From: Nageia nagi
Taxonomy: Eukaryota; Pinophyta
Length of the DNA stretch: 64,000 nt
Assembly (NCBI GenBank): GCA_050084985.1
Contig: JBITNC010000001.1
Coordinates: forward strand, 145,080,001-145,144,000
Direction of reading: 5' to 3'
Below the pieces are notes generated by a model. That model ran no database searches, was not told the DNA's origin, and saw only the letters and a program-made list of their open reading frames with translations. Of this stretch, positions 24,853 through 36,784 are shown in pieces. The position numbers and the translations under genes were made by a program. Numbering within the stretch: position 1 is the first letter of the stretch; every line of letters begins with the position of its first letter.

Positions 24853-25930
24853 TTTTGTTGCTTAATGAAACTAGTACAATTGATAGGGTTAATATGGAGT
24901 TTGTTACCTTGATAAAACTCTTCTTTTAGTTCAACAAGAGCATATTGTAAAATCTCTTTGAGCCTTATTATGTGACTAACCACTAACTATAAAGGAATAT
25001 ACTAACCCTTGATGTGGTTATCCTTTTAGTTTAATACAATTGATAAATAAAATCTAAGGTAAAATTATTGTGCACTTTTGAGTGAGAAGTAGTGAAAAAT
25101 GGAGAAACGTTTTGAATGTAACTTTACTGTTGTTTTCCATCAAAATAAAAACTTTATTAATATTTTTAACTAAACTCTAATCACTTGAGTTGGTGAAATT
25201 ATCCTCAAAATTGATTGAAGTATGAATTTTCATGACTACTTCATCCTTAGGATGGTTGTTGTATTATGTATACAACAAGTGAGTATAAGTATTGGCTTGG
25301 CATCTTTTTGATAACTCATATTGCACTACTTCTTTTTTCATATTATTTTCTCCCATATTGATGAAAGAATATCCATGTTTATAGATGGATGCCACATTTT
25401 TTGATTCCATGTTGATGGAAGAATATCTATGTTTATAGATGGAGTGGTTAAAAAGGTTCACCCATCTTCATGTTTGCAAATTGTTAGAGTGGTTTAAAAG
25501 GTTTTTCCTTCTTCAAAATTGCAATTTTTTGATAGTATTTGTATCCATATTATTTGATTAATGCTATATTATTCCATCATATGCATCTTGACTAGTAGCA
25601 TGGTCAAGTTGGCATTTTGTGGCTTATGCATCTTGACTAGTGGCATAATCAAGTTTACATGTTGTGGCTTGTTCTTTATCTATGCTACAATATTGTTGAA
25701 GGAGAACTTAAAATTTCAAATCAACATGTTTGTAAATAGATAAGAACTTATGCATATTTAACATGTGGCTTATGCATTGCATATGATTTTTTTTTATCAA
25801 GTTGACATTTGAATATTTATGGCATGGTTAAGGTAACATGGTCACATGAGTATTTGATAGGTGAAGTTGTTATCGAGGGGGAAAAAGAAATGTTATAATA
25901 TTATGATACTTTCATATCAAAATCACATAC
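24853..25930. repeat. Inverted-repeat arm B (empty-site copy)
   Basis: Reverse complement of arm A (12990-13915 plus 19799-19875). At about 24925-24940 it reads straight through the point where arm A carries the gypsy element (minus strand: gaactaaaagaagagtttta). Its 25260-25930 part also resembles the 3' interior of the LARD-like/copia family in plus orientation, with gtgaagttgttatcgagggg at 25862. Confidence 0.7.
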
Positions 25931-26587
25931 AAATAATGATCTAAAACAAAAGATAAATGATAATGATTGGTGATTATGTTGTGACCTTTTTATGCACTTA
26001 TGGATATTTCATATATCCTTGGTTGATAGTGCATTTATGCATCACTTGTTTGATAGTTCATTTGATATTATGTACATTTGGATATTTATATTACACATGA
26101 TATGATATATTAGGATTTATTAGTATGCACATATGATATGATATATCAGAAATTGTTAGTAGTCACATATGATATGATATATCAATACTTGTTAGTATGC
26201 ACATGTGATATTATTAGATATCATAGTTGATGATGTATATCATATTTGATGCTGTACATATGTGTATCTTACTAGTTTTATTATAAGTTTCTTATAGCTT
26301 GTAAGTATCTTCTAGAGATTACAGGTTACATTGGGTATGCAAGCTTGTGAAGGCTCATCATGTCAACTTGTTGGATGAATACTATTGTACATTGAAATCA
26401 CTTATGGTTAATGATTGTATTGTAAACTATTTGTTAAAATGGTTAAGTAGTTGAAATTTGTAGAACCATCTAAATTCTATTACTTCTCACAAGTTCTCAT
26501 CTTCACTTGTATTCTCATGAAGAACTCTCTTACTCTTTCTCTCTTTATCTTCTCAATTTTCTATCCAAATATTGCATTCAGGGGAAG
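25931..26587 (+). mobile_element. 3' interior and polypurine tract before the plus-strand LTR
   Basis: AT-rich non-coding stretch with a short tandem block (tatgatatgatatatca repeated near 26090-26180) and a pyrimidine-rich piece (26515-26560). It ends ttcaggggaag at 26577-26587, a polypurine tract directly before the TG of the LTR at 26588. The distance of about 0.7 kb from the GAAGTT..GGGGG block to the PPT equals that in the copia element at 58.5-59.2 kb. Confidence 0.5.
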
Positions 26588-27103
26588 TGTTATAATTTAT
26601 AATGCATTATTGTAAGGTATCTTAATGTAATTCACTTAATACTTAAGGGTATCCATAAATACCTTAAGTATTTAGTGAATATGATAATGTAACTTGTCCT
26701 ACACTCCATCGCATGTGCATGCCCCTTGGGTAAAAGAGTGATACATATCATGACATTATATAATTTTTAATAAGGTGATCCAAAAGAGGATTTTAGTTAA
26801 TAAATAGAGGGACCTCTCCTTGAGATTACACACTTGCATAAGCATGAAAATGCTAGTCTTATATAGTTGTAGGAATGCTCTTATAAGATTTTGTAAGAGA
26901 ATTATTGTAAGAACATTCTTGAGAATTTGTAAAAGAGTTCACTTATGATAAGTAATAGTAAATATGGTTCAAGTGGATGTACTCCCATAATTGGAGAAAC
27001 CACTATACATGGTGTGTCTCATTGTGCATAAAATTATATTGCTTGTGTTAGAGATTTATGAAATCCTACAAGGTGATATTGATTATAGAATCCTTAAATT
27101 CCA
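26588..27103 (+). repeat. LTR, plus strand (left half of palindrome)
   Basis: Starts tgttataatttataatgcat directly after a purine tract and ends ccttaaattcca. It contains the ccccttgggtaa block and a TATA-like taataaataga (about 26797). By position it is a 3' LTR. Confidence 0.8.
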
Positions 27104-27125
27104 TTAGGATGGCTCTAATACCAAA
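27104..27125 (-). other. Primer-binding site between two inverted LTRs
   Basis: The 22-bp spacer reads TTTGGTATTAGAGCCATCC on the minus strand, which is the tRNA-Met-type PBS found beside the 5' LTR at 11621-11636. It marks the right-hand LTR as a 5' LTR on the minus strand. Confidence 0.75.
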
Positions 27126-27616
27126 TGATAGAATTTAAGGATTCCATAATCAATATCACCTTGAAGAATTTCATAAATCTCTAACATAAGAACCATAAGT
27201 TCATGCACAATGAGACATACCATATATAGTGATTCCTCCATCATGGGAGTACATCCACTTGAATTATGTTTTCTATTATTTCTCTCAAGTGAACTCTTCT
27301 ACAAATTATTAATAATTCTTCTTCAAGATTCATACAAGAGCATTCCTATAACTCTACAAGACTAGCATTTTCATACTTCTCCAAAGTGTGTAATTTCAAA
27401 GAGAGGGCCCTTTATTTATAGGCCAAAATCATTTTAACCATTGTTCAAATTCATTACATGTATTATCCTCTTACCCAAGGGGCATGCTCATGAGATGGAG
27501 TGTAAGACAAGTTACAGTATCATATTCACTAAATACTTAAGGTATCTAGGGAGACCCTTAATTATTAAGTGAATTGCATTTAGATAATTTACAATAATGC
27601 ATTATAAATTCTAACA
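27126..27616 (-). repeat. LTR, minus strand (right half of palindrome)
   Basis: On the minus strand TGTTAGAATTTATAATGCAT .. TTCTATCA. It pairs with 26588-27103 over nearly its whole length, roughly 85-90% by eye, leaving a hairpin-prone palindrome with a 22-bp loop. Confidence 0.8.
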
Positions 27617-27639
27617 ATGTGTTTTATAGAAGGTCATTT

Positions 27640-28480
27640 GATGGATCTCTTTTGAGATACCTTACGTATCATGAAACTAAAATATCTTTTGGGCAAGCAT
27701 ATAGGGGGTTATATTGGGAATATTTCTTTGCTAAGTCATTGTATATAAATATTTCACATATTGGGTAATATTGCAAATTCATGGAAGAAGGTTACAAAGA
27801 GCATTTTAAAGGTTGTTTATAATGTAAAAAATAGTCCAATATTGAGAGGATGACATCATAATAACTCAATGTTATTGTTGTATCATGGTCATTCATAGTT
27901 TAGGGAATTGATCTAATTATATGATAAATCCATATTTTAGAGAGGGGCATAAATGGGTAGAAGTTTTATCAGTGAAGTCCATTATCCAAGAAAAGATCCA
28001 AGATCATCATTGAAAATATCATCACAAGATTTGGCATAACACAACAATTGATCATGGATAATGGTCCAAATTTCAAAGGTAATAAAATGAAGGATTTCTA
28101 TAAGAAGTTTAATATTACTTTAAAAAAATTTGTTTATTATCCACAAGGTAATGGAAAAGCTGAAGATTCTAATAAGACCATTAAGAGCATCTTCTCAAAG
28201 ACATAAAATATATATAAGTGATATGGGCATGAGAAACTACCATATTCACTATGGGCATATAGAAATAACATGAGACCTGATATTAGGGCTACACCATTTT
28301 ACTTAGTTTATGGTGATAAGACTATTGTACCATTTGAATTGGAGATTCCCTCACTAAGAATTTGACTACATGGATAGATCCTAGATGAGGAGTAATACAA
28401 GTAAGGATACAAAAGTTAGAGGCATCAAATGAAAAATGAATCCATGTAAAGGATACATGAGAAAAAGGTCAATGTAATGA
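27640..28480 (+). pseudogene. pol: Ty3/gypsy (Tat-like) integrase core fragment
   Basis: Plus strand, frame with few stops: IITRFGITQQLIMDNGPNFK (about 28008-28065) has the second catalytic Asp in DNGPNF. Then VYYPQGNGKAEDSNKTIK (about 28130-28190) has the catalytic Glu in GKAED. Then YSLWAYRNNMRPDIRATPF and YGDKTIVPFELEIPSLR. This is the standard layout of Tat/Athila integrase cores. The start and C-terminus are broken by stops. No gag or RT adjoins; the left side is the LTR palindrome. Confidence 0.75.
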
Positions 28481-28489
28481 CCCTATTAC

Positions 28490-31125
28490 ACCTGCATATT
28501 TGACCAATTAGATATGAAACCCTAATTATGATAATTAAGTTAATTCTTATTTATAAACATGAGACTAATGATTATTTTTAATTATGACATGAACTATTGA
28601 TGTTACTCCTAGAAACAATGGATAAGGGTCCTATACTATCAAAATTAATCTTTAAATAACTAGCAATTTTTATCCCGTAGGATGCTCAATTTCAACAAGT
28701 AAATTTTTATGTAAAGATATTTATTATTAATATTATTTTACATGATGAATTAAGTAATTTTAAAAGGAAATTTTTAGATACCTACATTTTATTTTTCATA
28801 AAGGTATTTTATTTTTATCTTCAATAATTTTAGATATTGATGAAAAAATATTTACTTTAGGGGTGAGTTGGTAAAAATAATTATCTACTATAGGACCTAA
28901 ATATTCCTCCCTCTAAAATATTTTAGAATTTTATGTGATATGTCAAATAATTATCGAACCCATTCTATAGTATAAAAAGGAAAAAAAAAGGCCCTAGAAG
29001 GTATTATATAAATACTCCACATCAAATTATTTGAAGCCCACATGGGGTGGCTCAAATAATTGTGAACTATTATAAATCTTAGCCAAGGTACAAATTTTGA
29101 AAAGGAAAATGGATAAAGAGAAAATATTTATACCCCCTACAAAATGAAAAAATACGATGTAATCCACAATAAAATATTTAGAATTATTTTCCAAAACCTT
29201 GACTATAAATACTTAAGAGGTTCCAAAGAAATAGGATACTACATTCTTTCCTAGGGCAACATTTCATTGGAGTTTTTTTTATCAATAAGAGTCTTTTTAT
29301 CAGGTGCTCTTCCTCTACTTTAACATCATGTTAAAGTATTTCTTGATAGCATGATAATATTTTACAAGTAATGAATTGAAATATTTTTTGAATTTTGAAG
29401 CTATTCACATGTAGATTTATAAATATAATGCCTCTCCCATGATTGAGTACTAGCATGTATTATTTATTTTGTTCTTTATTATTTAGAATCCTCTATACAT
29501 GTTGGGCTTTACAATTTATTAATATTTTTTCCTTGAAATCGTTGCATAGAAAATAGGTTGGAAGAAAGAAAATTGGTTAGAAAATAGTCATTATTCTCCA
29601 TTATGAAACTATGAATCCATAAAACCTTGTTATTGTTTGCTTTTTATACTTGTTGTTAACACCTAAAAATGAATTTTAATTTAATTAAAATACCCTTTTA
29701 GGTATTTGAAATAATTTATTTAATTAAATAAATAAATGATTTATCACCATAAACTCTCATCTACTTTTATATTTCATGATAATAGGTTGATCCATTATCA
29801 TAATAAGACTAAGGAGGAGCCTTAGCACTAAACATATTATCTATAAAGGTGGACATGTTCTACATAAGGAATTATGACATGATATTGAATCCTTGATAGT
29901 TGGTAGTATACTTGTATCATTCTTGATCAGTATTTCTTAATACCACCTATCATATCTAGATTTTATTATACATCGAGCTTTTCATTCCTACGATATTTCC
30001 TACTTGTTTGAGCATGATATCTTGAGCTTCAAAGGAACAATAATTACATCAAGCAAAAGGGAGAGGTAATCAATAATGATAATTGAGTGATGCTACTAGG
30101 ATCTTAGCATAGATCCTAGGTTAAGTATGAATCTATGGCTCCATTAAATAGGGAAGCTCATCATCCATCTTCTTTTGGTTGAATATCACCATTATTCATT
30201 GTGATAGGTAAAGTATAGGTCTATATCTTTCGTAAATCCAATTTGATAGGTCAAGGTTAATTAGTTCATTTTCATCTTTCATGTCATCATTTACTACTAT
30301 TTTATGGTTAATTGATAAAATTTAATATACTATAAATAACCTTAATTATTATTATTTTGGATATAACAATTAGTGAACCTAGTAGTCATGTTGCTTTCTT
30401 GTTGAAACATAAATCTCACTCCTTGCATTTATGATGATAAAGATTATAGGTTGAGGTTACTGATTGGATACAAATAGACTTGTAGAGAGTGAAGTTTGAT
30501 GTTAGATATTTATTATGTTGGTTCAAAAAATTTGATTTATAATTCTTCTTTCTACTCTATGAAATTAAACCTTTTTCAACCTAAAACATTTGAAAGATAT
30601 TTATGTCAGTTATAAAAATATTAGGAACTATATCAGTTTTTATAGCTCTTTTATGGTACAATTATTATGATTTTGAATCAAGTTTCAAAATTTGGATCCT
30701 TTTGTAAAAGAATTATATATATTATATATATAAAGAGACTTGTTTACTTATCTAGTGGTTATGTTTATGAATCTTGTATTTTAAGCATTACAATATAAAT
30801 ACTACATGAAAAAGGGTGTTACCTTAATGTTGTTAATAGTCATATTTGATAACTTAGATATGAGATATTCTCACAACCTTTAGTTAATATATCAGTAAAA
30901 ATGAGAGATTATTATTGCTATATACACATGTGAAAATCTTTATCTAAAACTATGTGATTCCTAAGTTCTCATTACTCAGGAGATAAAGGAGGAGAGTGAG
31001 GATAGTGAGGAGAGATTTAGTAGTATATGTGGGATAGAGTAAAGGATAGGAGAGGTTCAAAAAGGATTGGTAGCAAAAAGGAGAGGTACATTCTTATGTC
31101 TTTTACATACATATCTTTAGGGATT
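28490..31125. other. AT-rich stretch with TATA-like blocks, no gene recognised
   Basis: No conserved coding on either strand. TATA-like blocks at about 29010 (attatataaatactcc) and 29205 (gactataaatacttaag) look like parts of degraded LTRs, but I could not pair any ends. 30975-31090 is strikingly purine-rich (ggagagtgagg..ggagag). The ttaattaaaa/aataccctttt block at 29675-29700 is a short imperfect palindrome. Confidence 0.35.
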
Positions 31126-31129
31126 TTTT

Positions 31130-34100
31130 CTATCAAGGGATTCAAAACCTAAACATTCAAATTACAAGCACCATGTAGACACATCCACACATCCAATTTA
31201 GGTTTTATGAGTATTTTAACAATGAAATTCAATGATTCCTCAATATTCTTAGGAATTTTCTATGAAAGCACATTTTATGCAATCATTGAAAATAATAAAT
31301 TATATTTGCATCATGCATCTTGTCAAATAATTCCTATGCCTTGTCTATTCTTATATATTTTACATATATGTCTATCAGGGCATTTAAAACCCAAACATTC
31401 AAATTAAAATCACCATATAGATACTTCCACACACCTAAATTAGGTTTTATGATTATTTTAGCAATGAAGTTTAATGGCATCTCAATATTCTTAGGGTGTT
31501 CCTTTTAAAATCTATTTTTTGTATATCATGCAACCATTACAAAATCATAAAACTATGTTTGCATCATCATCTTATCAAATAATTCTTGAGCTAGTCTATC
31601 CTTTCCCCATTTTGTGTACATGTCTTAGGGATTATTTTTGGAAAATCCATTTGCATCTTGTCAAACATCCTTGGCCTTGTGTATTCTTCCATATTTTGCA
31701 TATACGTATTAGTTATTTCTTTTAAAAATCCATTCTCAATCTCATCAAATAATTCTCGGTTGTTATGTGTTTTTCCTTATTTTAATAACTATCTTAGGAC
31801 CTTTTTTAGAAAACCCAATCTTTGTGTATCCTATAATTATTACAAATCATAAAAGTATCTTGTAAAACAATTCCATGATCTTGTTTATTCTTCCACATTT
31901 TGGAAATATTTTTAGGGTTTTGTTTTGAAAACCCATTTTGTGTGTATCATGCAGTCATTATAGACCATGAAAATATGTTTACATCATGCATGTTGTTAAA
32001 AAATTCTTGGGCATTATATATTCTTCCATATTTTGTATTCCATAAAACTATGTATTCCTGCACTTTATTAAAAATCCATTTTGTGCATATCCTACCACCA
32101 TCATAGTCCATGAAACTATATTTGCATCATATCCTATATGACTAAGAAGCTCAATAATGCATGTATAATGATTAATATTAGGAATAATGCAATAAGTTTT
32201 GCTTATGTTATTAGATATTTACAACCCTCATCCATCATGGCCTGCATGGTTGCATGCAAGCAAAATACATACAAACGTTATGTTGTCATGTTTGGTTCCT
32301 AATAACTTCATCAAATCAAAGAAATCATGCATGTTATCAAATAATTCCTGTTTTATCATTATTGTAGCTTTACTTTATGTGTTATTATTTGTAATCATAT
32401 TAAAAATACACAAATTAGAATATGATCATGATAAAAGAGCAATTTATAAGGGTTATGCAAAATCATAGTTATAATTCTTATCCAAATATGAAAAAAATAT
32501 GTGATTACCAAGTGGATTTTGTGTTGTATACATAAAGTGATGAGATGAAAATAATTTTCACATGTTGTGGGTTCCTTCATTTCCAAACCTGTATCACAAC
32601 ATTTTTATAAATAATTTATAACATATGATATGAAATGATTTAAATACACCATATGATGTGATATGAAATAATTTAAATAAACCATAGAATATTTCTACTT
32701 GGTTCTTGTAAATTGAATGTTTTGGTAGCAGTATTGTAGAGCATAATTAAAAATTTAGAGCATATTTGAATCGTTTGAGTATAATTGGAACTATATATCA
32801 TATTCTAATAATTTAAGCATAATTATGTAATGATACATTTTAGGAATAATGCAATAAAATTCACTCATGCTATTAAATTATTTATAATCATGAATTGTAT
32901 ATTCTTCAGTCATTGCATTCCATGAAACTATATGTGCATCAAGCATCTTGTCAAAATATTCTCATACATTATGTAATCTTCCACATTTTGCATACATTCC
33001 TATCAAGGTATTCACAACAAAAATATTTTATGTAAAACCATTTTCAATACTATTTGACAAATGTCCATAACTTCTTCTAGAGTTCCCATAGTGGTATATG
33101 CTAAAACAAAGTTGGCAAAGGTTAAAATGTTTGGCTTTACATCTTTAAAAATTTAGATCCTTTTTAGAAAATCCATTTTGTGTATAGCCTCAAGATCATT
33201 ACATTTTATAAAACTATGTTTGCATCATGCAACATGTCAAATAATTCTCAAGCCTTATATACTCTTTTGTACATTCGATTCAAAACCATTTTTAACAACT
33301 CTTTTACATATGTAGATACCTTCTTTGATATCTCCCACAATGACATATATTGGAAGAATTTTGAAAAATGTTACAAAGTTTATCTTTACATTTGATAATT
33401 ACATCTTCTTTAAAGTCTCTAGATCATTTTCATAAAACACATTTTATGTGTATCCTCAAGATAATTACATTCTATGAAACTATGTCGACATCATTCATCT
33501 TGTCAAACAATTCTTAGGCCTTATGTATTCTTGCATATTTTCAATACATACCTCTAGGGAATTCAAAACCATAATATTCAATACAAAACTATTCTCATAT
33601 ACTCTTTGATAAATGTCCATACTTTCTTCTAGAGCTCCCATTGTGGCACATATTAGAAGAATGCTGAAAAGGTTACAAATTTTATCTTTACATATGACTA
33701 TTGCATCTTCTTAAAATTCTCTAGAGCCTTTTTAGAAAACCATTTAATACATATCTTTAATATCAATTCATTCCATGTAATTATGCCTACATCATGCATC
33801 TTGTCAAGCAACTCTTTTTCCTTATGTATTCATCCACATTTTGCATACATGACTATCAAGGCATTCACAACAACAACATTCGATGCAAACTCATTTTTAA
33901 CTACTCTTTGATGGATTCCAATATTTCTTCTAGAGTACCCATGGTGGCCATGTTTAAATAATGCTAGAAAAGGTTAAAAGGTTTATTTTTACATATGATA
34001 ATTGCATCTGCATAGAATTCTATGGATCCTTTTCAAAAAATCAATTTTATGCATATCCTTAAGATCATTGCATTTTAATTAATTATGTTGGCATTGTGCA

Positions 34101-34460
34101 TCTTGTTAAATAGTTATCCAAGTATAGTGTATTCTTTCAAATTTTCCATACATGCCTATGAGAAAATTCACAACCACAACATTCAATGCAAAATTTATTT
34201 TCAACTTACGCTTTGATAAATGTTCATACCTTTTCTAGAAAAATCCATTTTTTGCATATCCTCAAGATCATTGCATTCCATGAAACTATGTCAACATCAT
34301 GCATCTTGTTAAATAATTCTTAGTCCTTGTTTATTCTTACATAGTTTGCATGCACCCCTATGAGGACATTCATAACCAAAACATTTGATGCAAAACTATT
34401 TTCAACTACTCTTTGATAAATGTTCATACCTTCTTCTAGAGCTTCCATCACTAGAGAAAA
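31130..34460 (-). pseudogene. PLS-type pentatricopeptide repeat (PPR) gene, decayed
   Basis: Read on the minus strand, the region repeats a PPR pattern with a period near 300 bp, the size of a P-L-S triplet. The motif ELFDKMHD..IVSWNAMI is recognisable several times. Anchor copies of its ttatttgacaagatgcatga segment lie near 34300, 34096, 33797, 33494, 33228, 32940, 32325, 31985, 31855, 31738, 31568 and 31312. Neighbouring blocks are VLNALIDIY.K and MEALEEGMNIYQRVVENSF (about 34448-34390). Some intervals are shortened by deletions. Stops and frameshifts occur in nearly every unit. PLS-type PPR proteins of plants usually bind organellar RNA and often act in C-to-U editing. I saw no E or DYW domain. 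Long dead. Confidence 0.75.
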
Positions 34461-34654
34461 ATGACCTTTGGTAAGTGTCAATTTTGAGGCAACTTTGAGG
34501 GGAAGGAATAAGCCACCACATGTGTGATTTTGGTTCAAAATATTGAGTAGGTATTTCATTTTTGAGGGAGTAGGCATAATTTTTTTATTAAATTTGAGAG
34601 GAGAGGATAGAGGAGAGAAGAGGAGCCAAAGTGGAGAGGAGAAGAATGGTATAG

Positions 34655-34925
34655 TCACATCTTTTCAAAACATAAGGTGAATGAGACAAACTTATCACTT
34701 TTGGTCACATCAAATTTTGGCTCTAATTTTGGATATGAAGATTATACTAAGTTACAATTTCAATTATGCCCAAATTATTCAAATATGGTCTATAGTTTCA
34801 ACATACGATGTAACACTTGGGAACCAATGTTTTTTCTATAATTGGCTAAGTATAATAACATGTTTTTGCCAACTTAGCACTTTTGGATTGGTACAATTGC
34901 ATCATTTCAAAATATAAGGTGGATC
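34655..34925 (+). repeat. Single monomer of the 244-bp satellite
   Basis: aacttatcacttttggtcac .. tcaaatatggtctatagttt .. tgtttttgccaactta is the same unit as the array at 40050-41530. It abuts the PPR remnant. Confidence 0.75.
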
Positions 34926-35401
34926 AAGGGTTAGTGTAAGAAGTTGGGTCCATTTTTTGGTTAGTGTTTCACTTGATTTTTAAGTTTTAACACAATTGAT
35001 CTCAAAATTTGAAGCACTTAGACATGGAATCATGAAAAAGATCAATAGGCTAAAAATGTAATGCTTAGAGTATAATTTTTGAATATGTAATTTATTCCAA
35101 TACCCAAATTATAGAAATTTAATTTTGATAAGAATAAATAAAAAATACCTTTTAAAATATACAGTTTTAGGACCATACAATGCATGTATCCAGAAAGCAT
35201 AATTTGACCTAAATCAAAGTACTTTCAAAAATATTTTGTCATAGATACCTAAGAAATTGAAACTTGTATTAAATGTTTTTCTATAATTTTTTCATGAATT
35301 ATTTTTTTTATTAATTTTTATTGGTCATATTTTCTATTTAAAAAGTGCTCATGTTCAACAAGCATAATTTAACTTAAACTTATCCTTTTTTCAAAATTTT
35401 A

Positions 35402-36207
35402 AGGGAAAATTACAAAAATACCCTTGTATTTTATTATTATTATGAAAATACCCTTACTTTTTTCAAAATTATAAAAATACCCCTATCACCTTTTATAAGG
35501 ATATCAAAATCCAAACCCAAGTTTCATTCCCCCAAGGATATGGAGGCACCCAACATTACATATAATCTAAGAGTTCAATGAATGATAATAAAAGTTCAAA
35601 TTATTCCTCCAAGAAGAGTACAATCATTTTCATGGCCAACACAAAGGTGTTTCCTTATGTATTGATGGATATCATTTTGAATCCAAAAATTGAATGTATT
35701 TCATTTAGGTTGATTGGATTGAGAAATAATTGCTCTTAGAATTACCAATGTCGATGATCTGAGCTCCTTGAAAGAGATGAGATACAAATATACAATTCTA
35801 GTCCATAAAAACTAGTAAAGTGCCCATATCTCTACTTATAGAACTAAAACATCCTCCACCCAAGATCATCAGTTTTGTGAAAGAAGAATTGTAGAGTTTT
35901 GTTTTCCAATTCCATCATATTTCTATCCTTTAGTAGAGTTTTATCAAAGAAAAAAATCATAACTCAAGGATTAGAAAAAAAAAACTAAAATTCTTGCACG
36001 AGTCTTTTCAATTTTATATGAAATGGTACATTGGATTTAAATAAAGAGGTGGAGTTTTTGAGATAAAATTACTTCTTAAAGGACAATAATTAGTTTCCTA
36101 AAATGAAATCTATTACAAAATTGATAGTGTTTATTTTGTAATTTTGGAAAAAGCAAGTGTATTTTTGTAATTATCATAAAAGATAAGGGTATTTTCATAA
36201 TTGTCCA
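35402..36207. mobile_element. MITE-like element with about 80-bp terminal inverted repeats
   Basis: The left end gggaaaattacaaaaatacc..gaaaatacccttactttttt matches the reverse complement of the right end (36128-36207), with reading ggacaattatgaaaataccc and cttgctttttccaaaattac. Length is 806 bp with no transposase. Flanks aaattttaa (left) and attttttaa (right) agree at 7 of 9 positions and could be a degraded 9-bp target duplication, which would fit a Mutator-like origin. That superfamily call is inference. Confidence 0.65.
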
Positions 36208-36579
36208 TTTTTTAATCTTGTCTTAAAGAATTGTTTGTAGCTTGTCTCCATATATTATTTTCATAATTACTCCAAAAAAAGCTTAGTAATCATACAAGAT
36301 ACCCTTATATTTCAAGTATATGGACCATTTTCATAAAAATGAATTAAAAAATATAAAACTAATCCACTTGTAAAAATATTTACATATTTGAAATATACAC
36401 TCTTTTATCTAAAATTAATTTTAATTTAATGAAAAATTATGTTAAAACTCCATCAAATGTATGCTTGAAGTTGGGATTTTCCATTGAAATTGCCATGAAC
36501 ACATACTTGCAGGTCAAGCAAGGGTTAACTCACCAAACCTAAAATTGAGCGTAAAGCAGAGAGAAAAAATTTAAATACA

Positions 36580-36780
36580 TAAGGATCTCAATATATATTC
36601 AAAAATCAAGATCCTGATATATATTGGAAATATCATAATCCTAATTTTTTTAAATGTAAAAAAAATTGAGATCCTGATAAATATCAAGATCTTGATTTTT
36701 TTGAATATTAGGATCCTAAAATCAGGATCCCAATATTGGTTGGGATCCCAAAACCTAAATCAAGATCCCAATATGAATTT
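36580..36780. repeat. Cluster of GATCC/GGATC motifs and short palindromes
   Basis: About ten copies of (a)gatcc(c/t)(g/a)ata-type words in both orientations within 200 bp, including the perfect palindrome atcaagatcttgat (about 36686). The pattern reappears briefly at 39948-40000. Confidence 0.6.
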
Positions 36781-36784
36781 GTTT

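Noticed and set aside
31207-33395. Several plus-strand frames of 60-90 codons
   Set aside because: They are antisense shadows of the PPR repeat units on the minus strand.
34320-34658. 112-codon minus frame as a short intact PPR protein
   Set aside because: It begins with a GTG codon, only its last 45 or so residues resemble PPR, and it is followed by stops. It is part of the decayed gene.
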